From Laguncularia racemosa (lineage: Eukaryota; Streptophyta; Magnoliopsida; Myrtales; Combretaceae): 64,000 nucleotides of DNA. Both the position numbers and the translations under genes were made by a program. A model generated the notes under the pieces. That model worked only from the letters and a program-made list of their open reading frames with translations. It searched no databases and had not been told where the DNA came from. The stretch lies in NCBI GenBank assembly GCA_037954665.1, contig JBBMOL010000016.1, positions 8,060,001 to 8,124,000 on the forward strand, written 5' to 3'. Position 1 is the stretch's first letter; each line of letters starts with the position of its first letter. This document shows positions 24,301-36,300 of this stretch, piece after piece.

Positions 24301-27300
24301 GATAATCTACGGTGGATCCATGCAACATCAAGAGACTATTACATTGGCGGTGGTTATGTATTCCTCTCTCTACCTAGAGCTTCTATTCAGTGGTACAAAG
24401 TAACTTCCAACACTTGATAGAATGTGCAGCTAGGGCATTGCGGCTCCATCTACTTGCTATTTATGCTTAGTAGGCATTGAAGATCACTCCCATCTGTTCT
24501 TCGGTTGTAAATTTGTATCCCAAGTGTGGATTATGTTTTGTAACTATCTTGGCTGCCCTCCTACCTTCCTAAATTGGTAGGGTGTTACAACGGCGCTCAT
24601 TGCTTCAACAAACTCTAATGCAACCGTCTTCAAACAATGGAGATCCTCCTTTTCTGCTGCTGTCTATTGTATTTGGAGAGTTCAGAATAGGACACGTCTT
24701 GGAAATTCTATCCATACTTCTAGTTTCGTAGTCAACAAAATTTTAGCTTACTCTAATGGCTGTTTAGATTCTTGAAGAGTTCACTTTATTTCATGCACAG
24801 TATTTTTGTTTACTCTTTAAAAGTGTAGTTGTGCTTTTTTGGATAAGGTAAATTTTATTGATATCCAAAGGTGTACAATTGTAAGCCGGGAAAATTTACA
24901 TCATAGTCATAAGGACAAAGTAAAGCAAAAGCGAAGATAAAGAGCTACATGAGAGTGTTACAAGACGGAGGAATAAGCTCTAATTTGATTTACAACAGAA
25001 CCCCAGCTAGGGATAAGTTACAAAGAGTAGTTATGCTTTGTAAACCTTCCCGTCTTTTTTTTGGATAAGTTAAGTTTTATTGATATCCAAAGGTGTACAA
25101 CCGTTAGCCGGGAAAATTTACATCATAGTCTTAAGGACAAAGTAAAACAATGTAAAGATAAAGAGCTACATGAGAGTGTTACAAGACTGAGGAATAAGCT
25201 CTAATTTGGTTTACAATAAAACCCCAATTGAGGATATGGTTCCCTAGGCGTACATTGTTACGCACTCTCCAAATACAATACACTGTCGCAGCTAGTGCAG
25301 CACATCTTCTATTGAAGTCGGGAGAGTTGGAGCCAGTTGAGGCCAGTAGTAGAGATGTAGCCCCTTGCCAGTTTCTGAAGTGTGCCGAGCAATAAAGGTA
25401 GTCACAAACCGCGATCCATATCAAGCGAGAATAACTGCAATTGAAGAAGAGGTGGGTGTGGTCTTCCTGACTCTGTTGGCACAAGAAGCACGTAGTAGAA
25501 GTAGTCATGCCCCATGCTTCCAACTTGTCTAATGTGGTTAGCTTGTGTAACCAGGCTAGTCATAAGATAAACGAGTGTCTAGGGATTGAGTATTTATTCC
25601 AAATCACGTTAGCCCAAAGGACTTCACGGGTTGAAGGGATGAGGAATGCATACCCACTCTTAGTTGTGTATTCACCCGTGGCAGAATGGATCCATCTGAG
25701 GCGGTCATTGACTGATGCATTAGGAAGGAGGGAAGTGGGGATTTGGATATTCATATTCAGCATTACCTCAGGTATGCACCATTCGTTGCCTTCCACGAGG
25801 AAACAAAGCTTGGTGGTAGGAGGGAGGCTGGTGCTACCCATCTCACGTGCACTGAATAGCAGATCCAAGGGACCTATTGGGAGCCAAAGGTTTGACCAAA
25901 GGGAGATGGTGAGACCATTATTAGGGATCCATTGAAAGCAGGGGCGGACTAAGCATCTAAGTTTAAGCAATTTCTTCCATGTCCAGGAGCATATTGCAGG
26001 TGCTTTTTGTGCCCAGAAGCTTCGACCTTTCAAGAAAGTGGAGTGGACCCATTTAGGCCAGAGGGTTTTCGGTCCGTCCTTGCATAGGTGCCAAATATGC
26101 TTTATCTGGATGGCTTTGTTCCATTGGTGAAGGTCTGGAATGCCAAGGCCCCCACACTTAAGTGGTTTGCAAACTTCGTTCTATCTAACCTTGGCCTTAG
26201 TGTAGGTATGAGGGTTCCCGCTCCATAGAAAGTTCCTGAGTAGGCTGTCCATCTTCCTAGTAACATATTTGGAAAGTAGGAATACATTGCTCCAATGGAC
26301 TTGAAGGGAGATGAGAACGGATTTGATTAATTGCAGTCTCCCTGCATAGGAGAGGTATCTAGACATCCAAGATGAGACCCGAGATAACATTCTCTCTAGC
26401 AAGGCATCATAATCTTCTTTACGCAGTTTGGAAGAAGAGAGGGGGATCCCAAGGTAGCGTACCGGCAGTGAACCTTCCTGGAACTGGGTCAAAGATAGGA
26501 TGGCCTCCTTCTTAGTTGTGGGAACATGAGAGAAGAAGATATTACTCTTGTTATTGTTGAATTCCAAGCCTGACATAGAGTGAAACCGCTGAAGTGTTAG
26601 CTTAATCAAGGAAACTGATTAGAGGTTACCTTTAGAAAAAATGAGAAGATCATCTGCAAAGCATAGATGAGTTAATTTCTCATTCTTGCATCTCCAATGG
26701 AGGGTGAATTGGGGGTGTTCAGTCAGCCGTCTCAGTTGGGTAGACAGGATCTTCATTCCCAACACAAAAAGGTAAGGAGATAACGGATCACCTTGCCTAA
26801 GCCTTCTCCTACTAGAGAAGTAGCCCGTGATCCCTGTTGATGTTGATGGAGAACTTTGGGGTGGAGATGCATTGGTGAATCAGGGAGCATAAGTGGGGAG
26901 GAAAGTTCATAGCGTGAAGAGTAGTCATCAAAAAGTCCCATTTAATCGTGTCAAAGGCTTTCTGGAGGTCCACTTTAAGGGTACACCGAGGTAAAGTGGA
27001 TTGAGTACGATAGCTTGCCATCAATTCTTGAGCAAGGAAGATGTTGTCAGTGATTCTTCTTTCAGGTATGAATGCCGCTTGCTCTCTACCCACTAAGGAT
27101 GGAAGGACCCTTTTGATATGCTCTGCAACGACTTTAGAGATGGCCTTGTAAATGACGTTACAGCAGGCAATAGGGCGAAATTCTCCAAGTCTAGATGGGT
27201 TGGCAATCTTAGGAACCAAGGAGATGATGGAAGAGTTAATCTCTTTGAGTAGGTGTCCAGTTGCCAAGAATTCTTTTGATGCTTCCAAAAGGTCCTTACC

Positions 27301-30300
27301 AATGATCCCTCATGTGGCTTTGAAGAACTTGGCGGTGTAGCCATCAGGCCCTGGGGCTTTGTCATTTGCTTGAGAGAAGAACCCCCATTTAATCTCATCA
27401 TCAGTGAAAGGAAGAGCTAGTTCGGTTCGTTGCTGGTTGCTCAGCCTCCGTGTGACCCTATCGCTGACATCTTCTAAAATAGAATCGGAAGGAGGACAAT
27501 CATAAAGTTTCTGGAAGTGTTCCACTGCAAGTGCCTTTACCTCCGCATCCCCAAAGACCTCCCTCCCGTCATCTCTAAGTAGATGGTGTATGTGACTACG
27601 GTTATACAAGTTCCTCACGATTTTGTGGAAGAATGAAGTATTCCTATCTCCCAATTTCAGCCAGTGTGCCCTGGATTTTTGTTTATAGAAACTTTCCTCA
27701 GCTCCTCGTAGAAGGTAATAGGCTTTATATGCTTCTTTTTCCTCTTCATCAAGGAAGTATTTCCATTCCCATGGACAGTAGCTTGTAGAGCCTGGAGTCT
27801 AGTTTTTGCCATCTCAACCTTGATAGGGAGGTGAGCAAATTCATTCTTGTTTAATTGCCGGAGTTCTTGTTTGAGAATTTTAAGCTTTCGGACGACTTGG
27901 AACATTTTGGACCCAGCAATATCCATACTCCATGTATTGCTCACAATGTCTTTGAAGTTCTTGTGATCAACCCAAAAGTTGAAGAACTTGAAAGGAGACT
28001 TCTTGGCAGCTAGGGCAACGTCAATGTAAGTAATGGCAAGGGAATGGTCCGAGAGGGTTGGGGAAGCAAACTGGGCATGAGTTCTGGGCAACAGCTGGAG
28101 CCATTGTTGGTTTACCATGACTCTATCCAATTTGCGTAGGATAGGGTTGCTCACTTGACGATTAGACCAAGTGAAGAAGTCTCCCACATAATTCAAGTCC
28201 TCCAACTCCGCTTGTGAAATACAATTTTGCAGTTCAACCATTTCATCAGTGAGGTGCATTCTCCCACCCAATTTCTTTGTGGGGGATATAGTGGTGTTGA
28301 AATCTCCAAGAACTATCCATGGAAGGGGGTATGTGGATGGCGCTTTATTCACAATATTGCACCAAAGGGACCTTCGTTCCCTTCCATTGTTGGAGGCGTA
28401 GATGAAGGTGGCAAAGAAGGTGGAACTAGATCTCGTGTTGACTAGTTTGCAATGCATGAATTAGGAGTGCTCCGATTCTATGCTCACGACCCATTCACTA
28501 GGCTTCCAAGCTAGCCACATTCGCTTTCTATCCATCACATTAATTCTAACTTGCCAAGCTACACCCAATGCATTCTTAATAGGTGCTTCGTTCCGTGGAT
28601 TGACCTTGGTCTCAAGCAAGCCAATGCAGCTTATCTTGTGATCATTGCAAATCTTTTTAACTTCAGTAACCTTAATGGGATCATTTAGGCTCTTGACATT
28701 CCAAGCAGCAATATGCATTGGGGGATGTAGGTAGGTGGCTAAGTGAAGAATCTTCTCCTCTTCCGCGCCTTCTTCTTGCGCCTATTAGAAGAGGTGGAGC
28801 CCTTCGGATTGCTGCCTTGGCCGGGGTGTAGATGGGGGATTATCTTGCAAAGTGGAGTGTTTTCAAAATCATCTGCTGCAAGGTCATCTTTGGGTGGAGC
28901 TGCGTCCTCCTTTCCCAATTCTGTCCTACTGTCTTTTCCCTTTGGCATGACCACACACGACTCCATTGCGTCCTCCTTTGCTGATGCAAATAAGGGGTCC
29001 AATCCAGATTTCCCCATCTCCTTTGGTGTGGTGCTTGTTTCCACCTTGGAGGTATCCTCGTCCGTTCCTCCCCTCCTCTCTTCACACCGCTCACTGCTAC
29101 GTGGAGTTTCTGCTCCCACCGAATGTTCCTTCCCTTTCCCCATATCTTTTCCTAACCGGCGGCTCTGTTTCCATTTCTCTTTGTTGGCCACATGCAGGTC
29201 AGTTGTGGCTGGCTGCTACTGCTGCTACTGCTACTTCATTAGAGGAGCTTGGCTGCACTTGTGGCCAAAGACATGACACTCACCACACCTAGGGGGAAGC
29301 CATTGGTATTTAACTCGGACCAACGCAGTTCCACCATCAGCTCTTTCCACCTCCACGGTGGTTACAAGCTCCTCCCGCGCATCACTCTAGGGTGGTTTGC
29401 CCTCTGACGTGACATGGTGAGGGTGTCGGCTTTGAGGGGTACTCCTACACCACTCGCAATATAGCTTATCCCATCCGCACTAAGGAATTCGCAAGGGACT
29501 CCGGTGAGCTGCGCCTAGATCGGCAACTTGGTTAGCTGGGGTTTATCAAGTGGTAGTCCCCTCCTCCATTTATGTAGCATGAGGAACCTCTGAGCAAAGT
29601 GCCAATGTTTCTCCAAGATGGGCGTGAGGTCCACCCCTGGTCCGAACCTAAAGTAGAAGACACCTTCCTTGTTGCCTAGGACCTCTGCCAGTCCAAAGTC
29701 TTTCCACAGCCGGAATGCAATGGTTTTGACTAATTGGTATGGTATCCTCCGGCCTAGGAAGTAGCCTACGAGGGTGGTCTCCCAATAATTGGCACCATGG
29801 TTCTCAACAGCTAGAGTAATGGTTACTCGAGTAGTGGGGCCCTTACTCGCCGGAGGAATGAACCAGAGTGGGAAGTCATAGGCACCAGCGGTGGAGCCAG
29901 TAGCAGTTGGCTTGAGTTGGTCTAAGGCACAGGCAGCCGCGTAGGACTTTGGATAGGTGGGGGGGGGGGGGCACGGGTCGAGTGGCCGATGAGTGGTGGT
30001 TTCCGGTCACTTGGTTGCCCTGGGTGCTTGAAGCTTCTCCCAAGGTGGTTTGGGTGACAGACGTGACAGAATGTGGCAGTGGGTTGTCATTGGTTGGGTG
30101 AGCTGACATGGCGGGACAAGCTAGCTGCAAGGTGGCCTGGGTTGACTTGGCGCAAGGCTCCATGTTTCCATTTTCGTCTTTGTTCTCCAGGTTGCTTTTT
30201 GATGGAACAAAAGTAACTTTTGTTTTTTCCTCTTTAAGGCAGATGTTGCAATCCACCTCTGGGGACGTGCTATGGGTTCCGGATTGCCGGTTTCCAAAGG

Positions 30301-33300
30301 TTTCCATTTTGGGGATTATTTTTGTGGAGGGTATGGACAGGTAAGGGTTGTGTATGGGGTATTAGGGAAATTTTTTGTCACCTAAAGGAAGTGGTCCTCT
30401 AGGGGTGTGGGTTGGGGCGTGGGTTAGAGAGAGGAGAGAGCATTTTCTCACTCATCTCGTTCCTGCATACTAGTTGTTTTACAGTGTGTGTTATGATGCA
30501 ACCTTCCTGTCTTTGATGGTTATATATTTGTGATTAATTAATGAAATTATTTACTTATCCAAAGAAAAAATTATACAACTTACACAAACAGTGATTAATA
30601 GAAGATAGTCACTCAAGTAAAGATATCTCTATGGGTCAAACTAAAAAGAATGGAACCAATGGGTGTATCATGCAACTGACATTTTCTACAAGTCATGCCC
30701 TATTAATTAGGAAGGGAGTAAAACTAAATAAATGAATAAATAACCAAAAGCTAAATCAGAATTATGCATCACTTTCAAAAAAAAAAAAAATTATGCATCA
30801 CTTTCAAAAGCCTGTCATTTAGATACTGATTCCTGGCATTCATCAGAGAAAAATAAAATGGATGTTCTAGATACAACTCCCACTGCTAAACAGAGGATAA
30901 TTATGTCTCACTTTCTTTATAATATTGTTTTACCATAGAACACAAGCAAGGAAAACTGTAAGAGACACCTCATCAACAATCAACTTAAAAGATTAGTCTT
31001 TGCTTACAGGAATTTTAGGCAAACGTCCAAGGCGGAAATTATTTATGGTTCCAAATTCCCCATCATGCCATATGGGAAAGGCTTCATTCAAGACATTTGT
31101 GCGCTTCAACAACTCTAAATGTGCCTGTGAAACTTCGATTTTAGCCAAGATTGCATCTCTCTCTTCCTGTCATATCAAGAAGACTATATTATCAAGGGAA
31201 GAAAATGGTTAGAGAACAAGAATATACCCAATTGTAAAAGAGCATATCTTGAGCATAGCCTTTTTAAATAATGAGCTTCAATAAATTAACTTCTATCAGA
31301 TATCTAGCTGACATGCTTTTGGCTGAAAGATAGAATACAGAGGAAGTGAAAAAAGTTATCTCTGCAACATATTGTCAATCAATCAACTAAAACTATCCCA
31401 AAAAGTGAGGCCATATCAGTCAAGGGACCAGACACTTAATTTCTTGTATTTATAAGAAACTTTTTGTACAACTTTATATATATATAATATATTTACAAAT
31501 AATTTCTGGAACAACTTTTTCATCTTTGAGAATGTATCAAGAATTACTGTCTTAAGCCATGTGAATGTAAGATGTACCTGATGTGAAATTGACTGAAACT
31601 GAAAATTGTTGAACTCATGCCAATACCTGATGCAGATAAAAGTTCAAAACGCTGATTAACAAGAATGTAAGCAGGACACACGAATGAGGTATTTCGACTT
31701 TTGTCTTTCACAATGGAGGAAACACTAAAGATACAGTCAGGGTTAGGAGGATTACATTTTAACATCAAATGACATGCATGGTGGATCAATGACTGGTACT
31801 ATAGTCTATGGACTGTTTTCTGAAAACTATAGGATTACATTAATATTTTGCTTTAAGAAAAAATTTCATTTTTTTTCCGTTCAATTACTTTAAGCCCAAT
31901 ATTTGCCTTACTGATCCATCAGGTTAGTAAGCATATTCTGATAAGGACCAGACAGGCTTAACACCTTTTGCAAAAGTGTACAAGAGGCGCCCATATGTCC
32001 AGCAGAGAATTAGGAAGTGTATTAGTGGGTCTGTGTAGTTAGGAAGGGAAGATGTGTAAGAGGATATGCAGGGGGATGTCTAGGATATCTAGAAGTAGTG
32101 GGCATAGAATTAGGACATGATAACAATGTAACCAACAAACTGATCTATTGTACTACTTAAAGTGGAAACATGGAATGAGAACAAGCATCAGATATCAACA
32201 AAAACTTTTATCCCACAAGGTTCTTGGGTTTTGTCGGACGAGCCCAAAATTAAGAGTTAATAATAGGAAAACCAGATTATAAATCGTACAAACAAAATTT
32301 AAATCCTCCAAATGACTCAAGTTGTCTGAGGACAGGATCATAGACGCTTACCGCTAACACTTTGGTATCAGAGCAAGAAGAAATGGAAGACTGGAAGAAG
32401 GTTCACCAACAGTTGGAGGCATTGTTGGCCATGCATCAGGACAACAGACCCCGCTTGGAGCAGATGGAAGCTTGGCAGGACAGATTGGTGGTCCAATTGG
32501 AAAGTTTGATGCATGAAGGAATGAACCAAAAGTCCTTAGCCCCGGTTGATGAAGAGGTGGGCAAAAACCAGACAAAAAGCGGGAAATCAAACCGAGGCAT
32601 GTCTGTCCCTAGGCTCGCCAAGTGGGATTTCCCGAAATACAATGGCAATGAGGATCCCCTAGGTTAGTTCAACAGGTGCGAATAGTTCTTTGAGCACCAA
32701 TCTGTAGCCGAGGAAGAGAGGGTGAAGATAGCCACATTTCACCTAAAAGGAGACAGCCAGCTATGGTTACTTAAGTTGAAGCGAGAGCATCCCCATTTGA
32801 GTTGGTCAGAATTTAAGACTTTTTGTGACCTTTGATTTGGTCCTCCAATTTGGAGCAACAAAGTCAGCAGGTTATCTAAACTGTGCTAACTGAGCACTGT
32901 TGAGAGCTACTAGCAGAGATCCAAACAATTAGCTGCCCAGGTGATGGATCTAGCGCCAAAGCATGAGATAGCCATTTTCATCAGTGGATTGAAGGAAGCC
33001 ATAGCAACCGAGGTAGAACTTCACCACCCAACCAGTCTGACGTAAGCCATGAGTCTTGCCAGGCTGTATGAATAAAGAAGCATGCCCTGCAAGGAGGAAG
33101 GAGAGAGTAGGAGGTGGACGATGACATTAGTAGCCCCCCATAATCGACCAGCCTATGCTAAAAAACTAAGTAGAGTAGAGATGGATGAGAGATAGAGTTA
33201 GGGGCTGTGTTTCAATTGCAAAGAGCCGTTCACTGTAGGCTACGGATGCAAGAAACCGTTCTAGCTGGAATGGGAAGAGATAGAGGAATGGGAGAGTAGT

Positions 33301-36300
33301 GATGGAGGAGAAGGGAAGGAAAGGGAGTTGGAGATATCCTTGCATGCAATGTTGGGGTTTCCCCAATCTCAGACCATGAAGGTGTGCAAACACGTCAAGG
33401 GGCACCCAATCGTCGTGCTAATTGACTCGGGTAGCACACATAGCTTCATGTGTGCAGACTTGGTCTCTAACTTAGGCTTGCCACTGTTTTCAAGGGAGAA
33501 GTTGCTAGTAGTGGTAGCCAATGAAGAGAGGATCAAAAGTGAGGGGTGTATAAGGGGGTTCCATTGGAACAAGGAGGAAGGAATTTTATCACGGACTTAT
33601 ATTCCCCACCATTGTGTGGAGTGGATGTGGTGTTGGGTGTCAACTGGCTCAAGTCACTAGGACCCATTTCCTAGGACTTTACTACCATGAGGATACGTTT
33701 CATGCAAGGTAGGGAAAGGGTGGAATTGCAAGGCGACATCACGACTTCGGCTCCACCAGAAATTGCTACCATGATAAAGGAATTAGGGAAGTGCAGTGAC
33801 TTGCAGCGCCTACTAGCTGAGTTCTGGGACATCTTTCAGCCATTGCAGGGGCTACCTCCAGCTTGTACTTGCGACCACGCCATCCGGTTGCAATAGGGAA
33901 CTTCCCCGGTGGTGGTACGACCGTATAGGTATCCTCACAGTAAAAAAGATGAGATAGAACACCAGTGTGATGAGATGCTCTAGAGGGAGCTAACACAACC
34001 CAAACAATCGCCCTTTTCATCTCTTGTGCTCCTAGTGAAAAAGCGCGACAATTCCTAGCGTTTTTGCGTGGACTATAGACCCCTCAATGAGAAGACTATC
34101 AAAGACAAATTCCCCATTCCCATAATCAAAGAGCTCCTTAAGGAATTGTTCGAAGCTTGCTATTTTTCTAAATTGGACCTATGTTCTGGGTATCAATAGG
34201 TCAAAATGAGGGCCGAGGATGTGGAGAAGACAGCTTTCAATTCGAGTTTTTCATCATGCCCTTTGGGCTCACCAACACCCCCTTGACATTCCAAGCACTC
34301 ATGAACGAAGTGTTTAAGGAACACTTATGGAAGTTTGTCCTTGTCTTCTTCGACGACATCCTCGTGTACAATAGGACGCAGGTGGAGCACCTGCAACACC
34401 TTAGCAAAGTATTCTCCCTGCTATGTCAACACCACCTTCACTTGAAGGCGTCTAATTGTACCTTTGCACAAAGACAAGTTGCTTATTTGGGACACCTCAT
34501 TTCAGAGAAGTTAGTAGAAGTAGATCCACAAAAGATAGAGGTTGTATTGAATTGGCCAAAACCTACGACCATCAGAGCACTAAGAGGATTCCTTGACCTC
34601 ACCGAATATTACCGGAAGTTTGTTCAAAATTATGGGATCATTGCGGACCCATTAACCCAAAAGTTGAGGAAGAACAACTTCGTGTGGACTCTAAAATTAG
34701 AACGGGCATTTGATTCTCTCCGAAAGACCATAACACAAGCTCTGGTCTTAGCCCTGCTTGACTTTGATCATTCCTTTATGGTGGAATGTGATGCCTTAGA
34801 CAAGGGCTTGGGAGTAGTCCTTCAGCAATGCGAAAGGCCCTTATCTTTTTTTTAGCAGACCCCTCACATAGAGGCATCTGAAATTGGCAACCTATGAGAA
34901 GGAACTCATCGAATTAGCCAAGGCCGTCCGCCATTGGCCAACTTATCTATGGAGAAAGAAGTTCACGGTTAAAACTGACCACTACAATCGCAAGTTCTTG
35001 TTGGAACAAAAGGTGTCAATGTTGCCTCAACAACACTAGATCAGGAAGTTACTAGGATTCAATTTCAAAATTGAATATAGGGCAGGAAGGGAGAACAAGG
35101 TAGCCAACGCATTGTCTAGAAAAGATGAAGAATCTACTGAAGCCTTCACGCTTTCTTCACCCCAACCACAACTGTTTGAATTAGTGAGAAGAGAGGTAGA
35201 AGCATCCCCTGAACCGCAGAAGCTCGTGGCTTAGATCCAAGCAAATGAATTGGGGATAGATTAGACATTGGAGCAAGGGCTCATCTTCTTTAAAGCTCGG
35301 ATTTTCCTAGAGACCCATTTCGAGTTGTGTGCCACCATCATCCATGCTATTCACGACCAGTGGCACAAGGGGTACCAATGGACTCTACTGAGTAACGAGA
35401 GACTTCCACTGGAAGGGGATGTGCAGCCAGGTTAGGGGAATTGTGAGAGCATGTCGCACATGACATAAATCGAAACACCTTCAACCAGCGGGTCTTCTTT
35501 CACCACTCCCCATTCCCAGCCAAGTCTGGTACGATATCATCATGGGTTTTGTAGACGGACTCTCGAACTCCCACAAAAAATCAGTCCTACTATTAGTTGA
35601 GGACAAATTGTTCAAGTACGCTCACTTCACCGTCATGAGTCATCCTTAATCTGCAGCCACAGTTGCCAAACTCTTTTACGACACCATTGTCCCATTACAT
35701 GGATTGCCGGAGTTGATTGTGAGTGACCACAATGCCACCTTCACCAGCGCATTCTAGAAAGAGCTGTTTAGATTACATGGCACGAAATGGTCGTTCTCCT
35801 CAACCTATCACCCCTAGAGCAATGGACAAACGGAGGTGGTCAACAAAACTTTGGAAATGTATTTAAGATGTTTCATCAAAGATCACCCGAAGAAGTGGGC
35901 CAAGTGGGTGGCATGGGCGGAGTATTGCTACAACACAAGCTACCAATCATCGCTTAAAACCATCCCCTTCAACGTGGTATATGGTCGAGCTCCCCCGCAA
36001 TTGCTATCCAATGTTCCCAGAAAGACCAAGCTAGATGCAATAGAGAAGGCTTTGCAAGCTAGAGATGCAATGGTGGCAGAATTGAAGCTCCAATTGGAGT
36101 AAGCCTAGCAGGTGATGAAGAGTAATTATGATGCCAAGTACCGGTACATTAACTTCGCCATTGAAGACTTGGTTTTACTCAAACTCCAGCCATACAGATA
36201 GACGACACTCAGCAAACGACGATCGCCCAAGCTAGCTCCCAAATTTTACAACCCTTTTCAAATTGAAGAATGCATCAGACAAGTGGCATATCGACTGATC

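Larger units (their letters stand above)
20684..24775 (+). pseudogene. LINE-A ORF2 remnant (reverse transcriptase and zf-RVT), interrupted
   Basis: Plus-strand frames show RT family motifs in order: LKLGDKNTSFFHKAIKNLH (from about 20799), GPDGFTTKYFK (about 21098), SCCNVIYKAISK, REQAAFVPEHRINDN and the catalytic-Asp block KVDLQKAYDTVNWEF (about 21470). After the gypsy insertion it resumes with SNRGLKQGDP (about 23200). The polymerase box at 23349-23360 reads FAND instead of FADD. A C-terminal zf-RVT reads CYLCLVGIEDHSHLFFGC (about 24456-24510). Stops and frameshifts occur (for example after residue 136 of the first frame, near 21049), so it cannot make active protein. It is 5'-truncated; no endonuclease domain is present. 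Confidence 0.85.
25054..30499 (-). mobile_element. LINE-B long copy: near full-length L1-type LINE, sense to ATG6
   Basis: About 5.4 kb, with a 5' UTR, ORF1, ORF2, a 3' UTR and a poly(A) tail (T-run at 25054-25062 on the plus strand). The target-site duplication AACCTTCCYGTCTTT appears at 25043-25057 (its last bases merge with the T-run) and 30500-30514. It was inserted into the LINE-A 3' UTR, tail to tail with LINE-A. ORF1 and ORF2 keep the order and spacing of plant L1 elements (ORF1 stop at 28739, ORF2 ATG at 28718), but both have stops or frameshifts. It lies in the transcribed orientation of ATG6, so its tail signal is in sense. Confidence 0.9.
20684..30570 (+). mobile_element. LINE-A: 5'-truncated L1-type LINE hosting three later insertions (ATG6 intron 5)
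   Basis: A target-site duplication TTATACAACTTAYA flanks the element at 20668-20681 and 30571-30584. The 3' end ATTTACTTATCCAAAG(A)n at about 30550-30570 is a typical plant LINE tail. The remaining own sequence is about 20684-21618, 23176-24837, 25028-25053 and 30500-30570. The rest consists of an internally deleted gypsy element (21619-23175) and two minus-strand LINE insertions (24838-25027 and 25054-30499). The first retained codons lie between endonuclease and RT, so the copy was 5'-truncated on arrival. It is antisense to ATG6. Without this insertion, intron 5 would be roughly 0.65 kb. Confidence 0.85.

Noticed and set aside
28743..29276. 177-codon plus-strand ORF
   Set aside because: Antisense to LINE-B ORF1; its composition is explained by the basic and acidic low-complexity sequence of that protein on the other strand.
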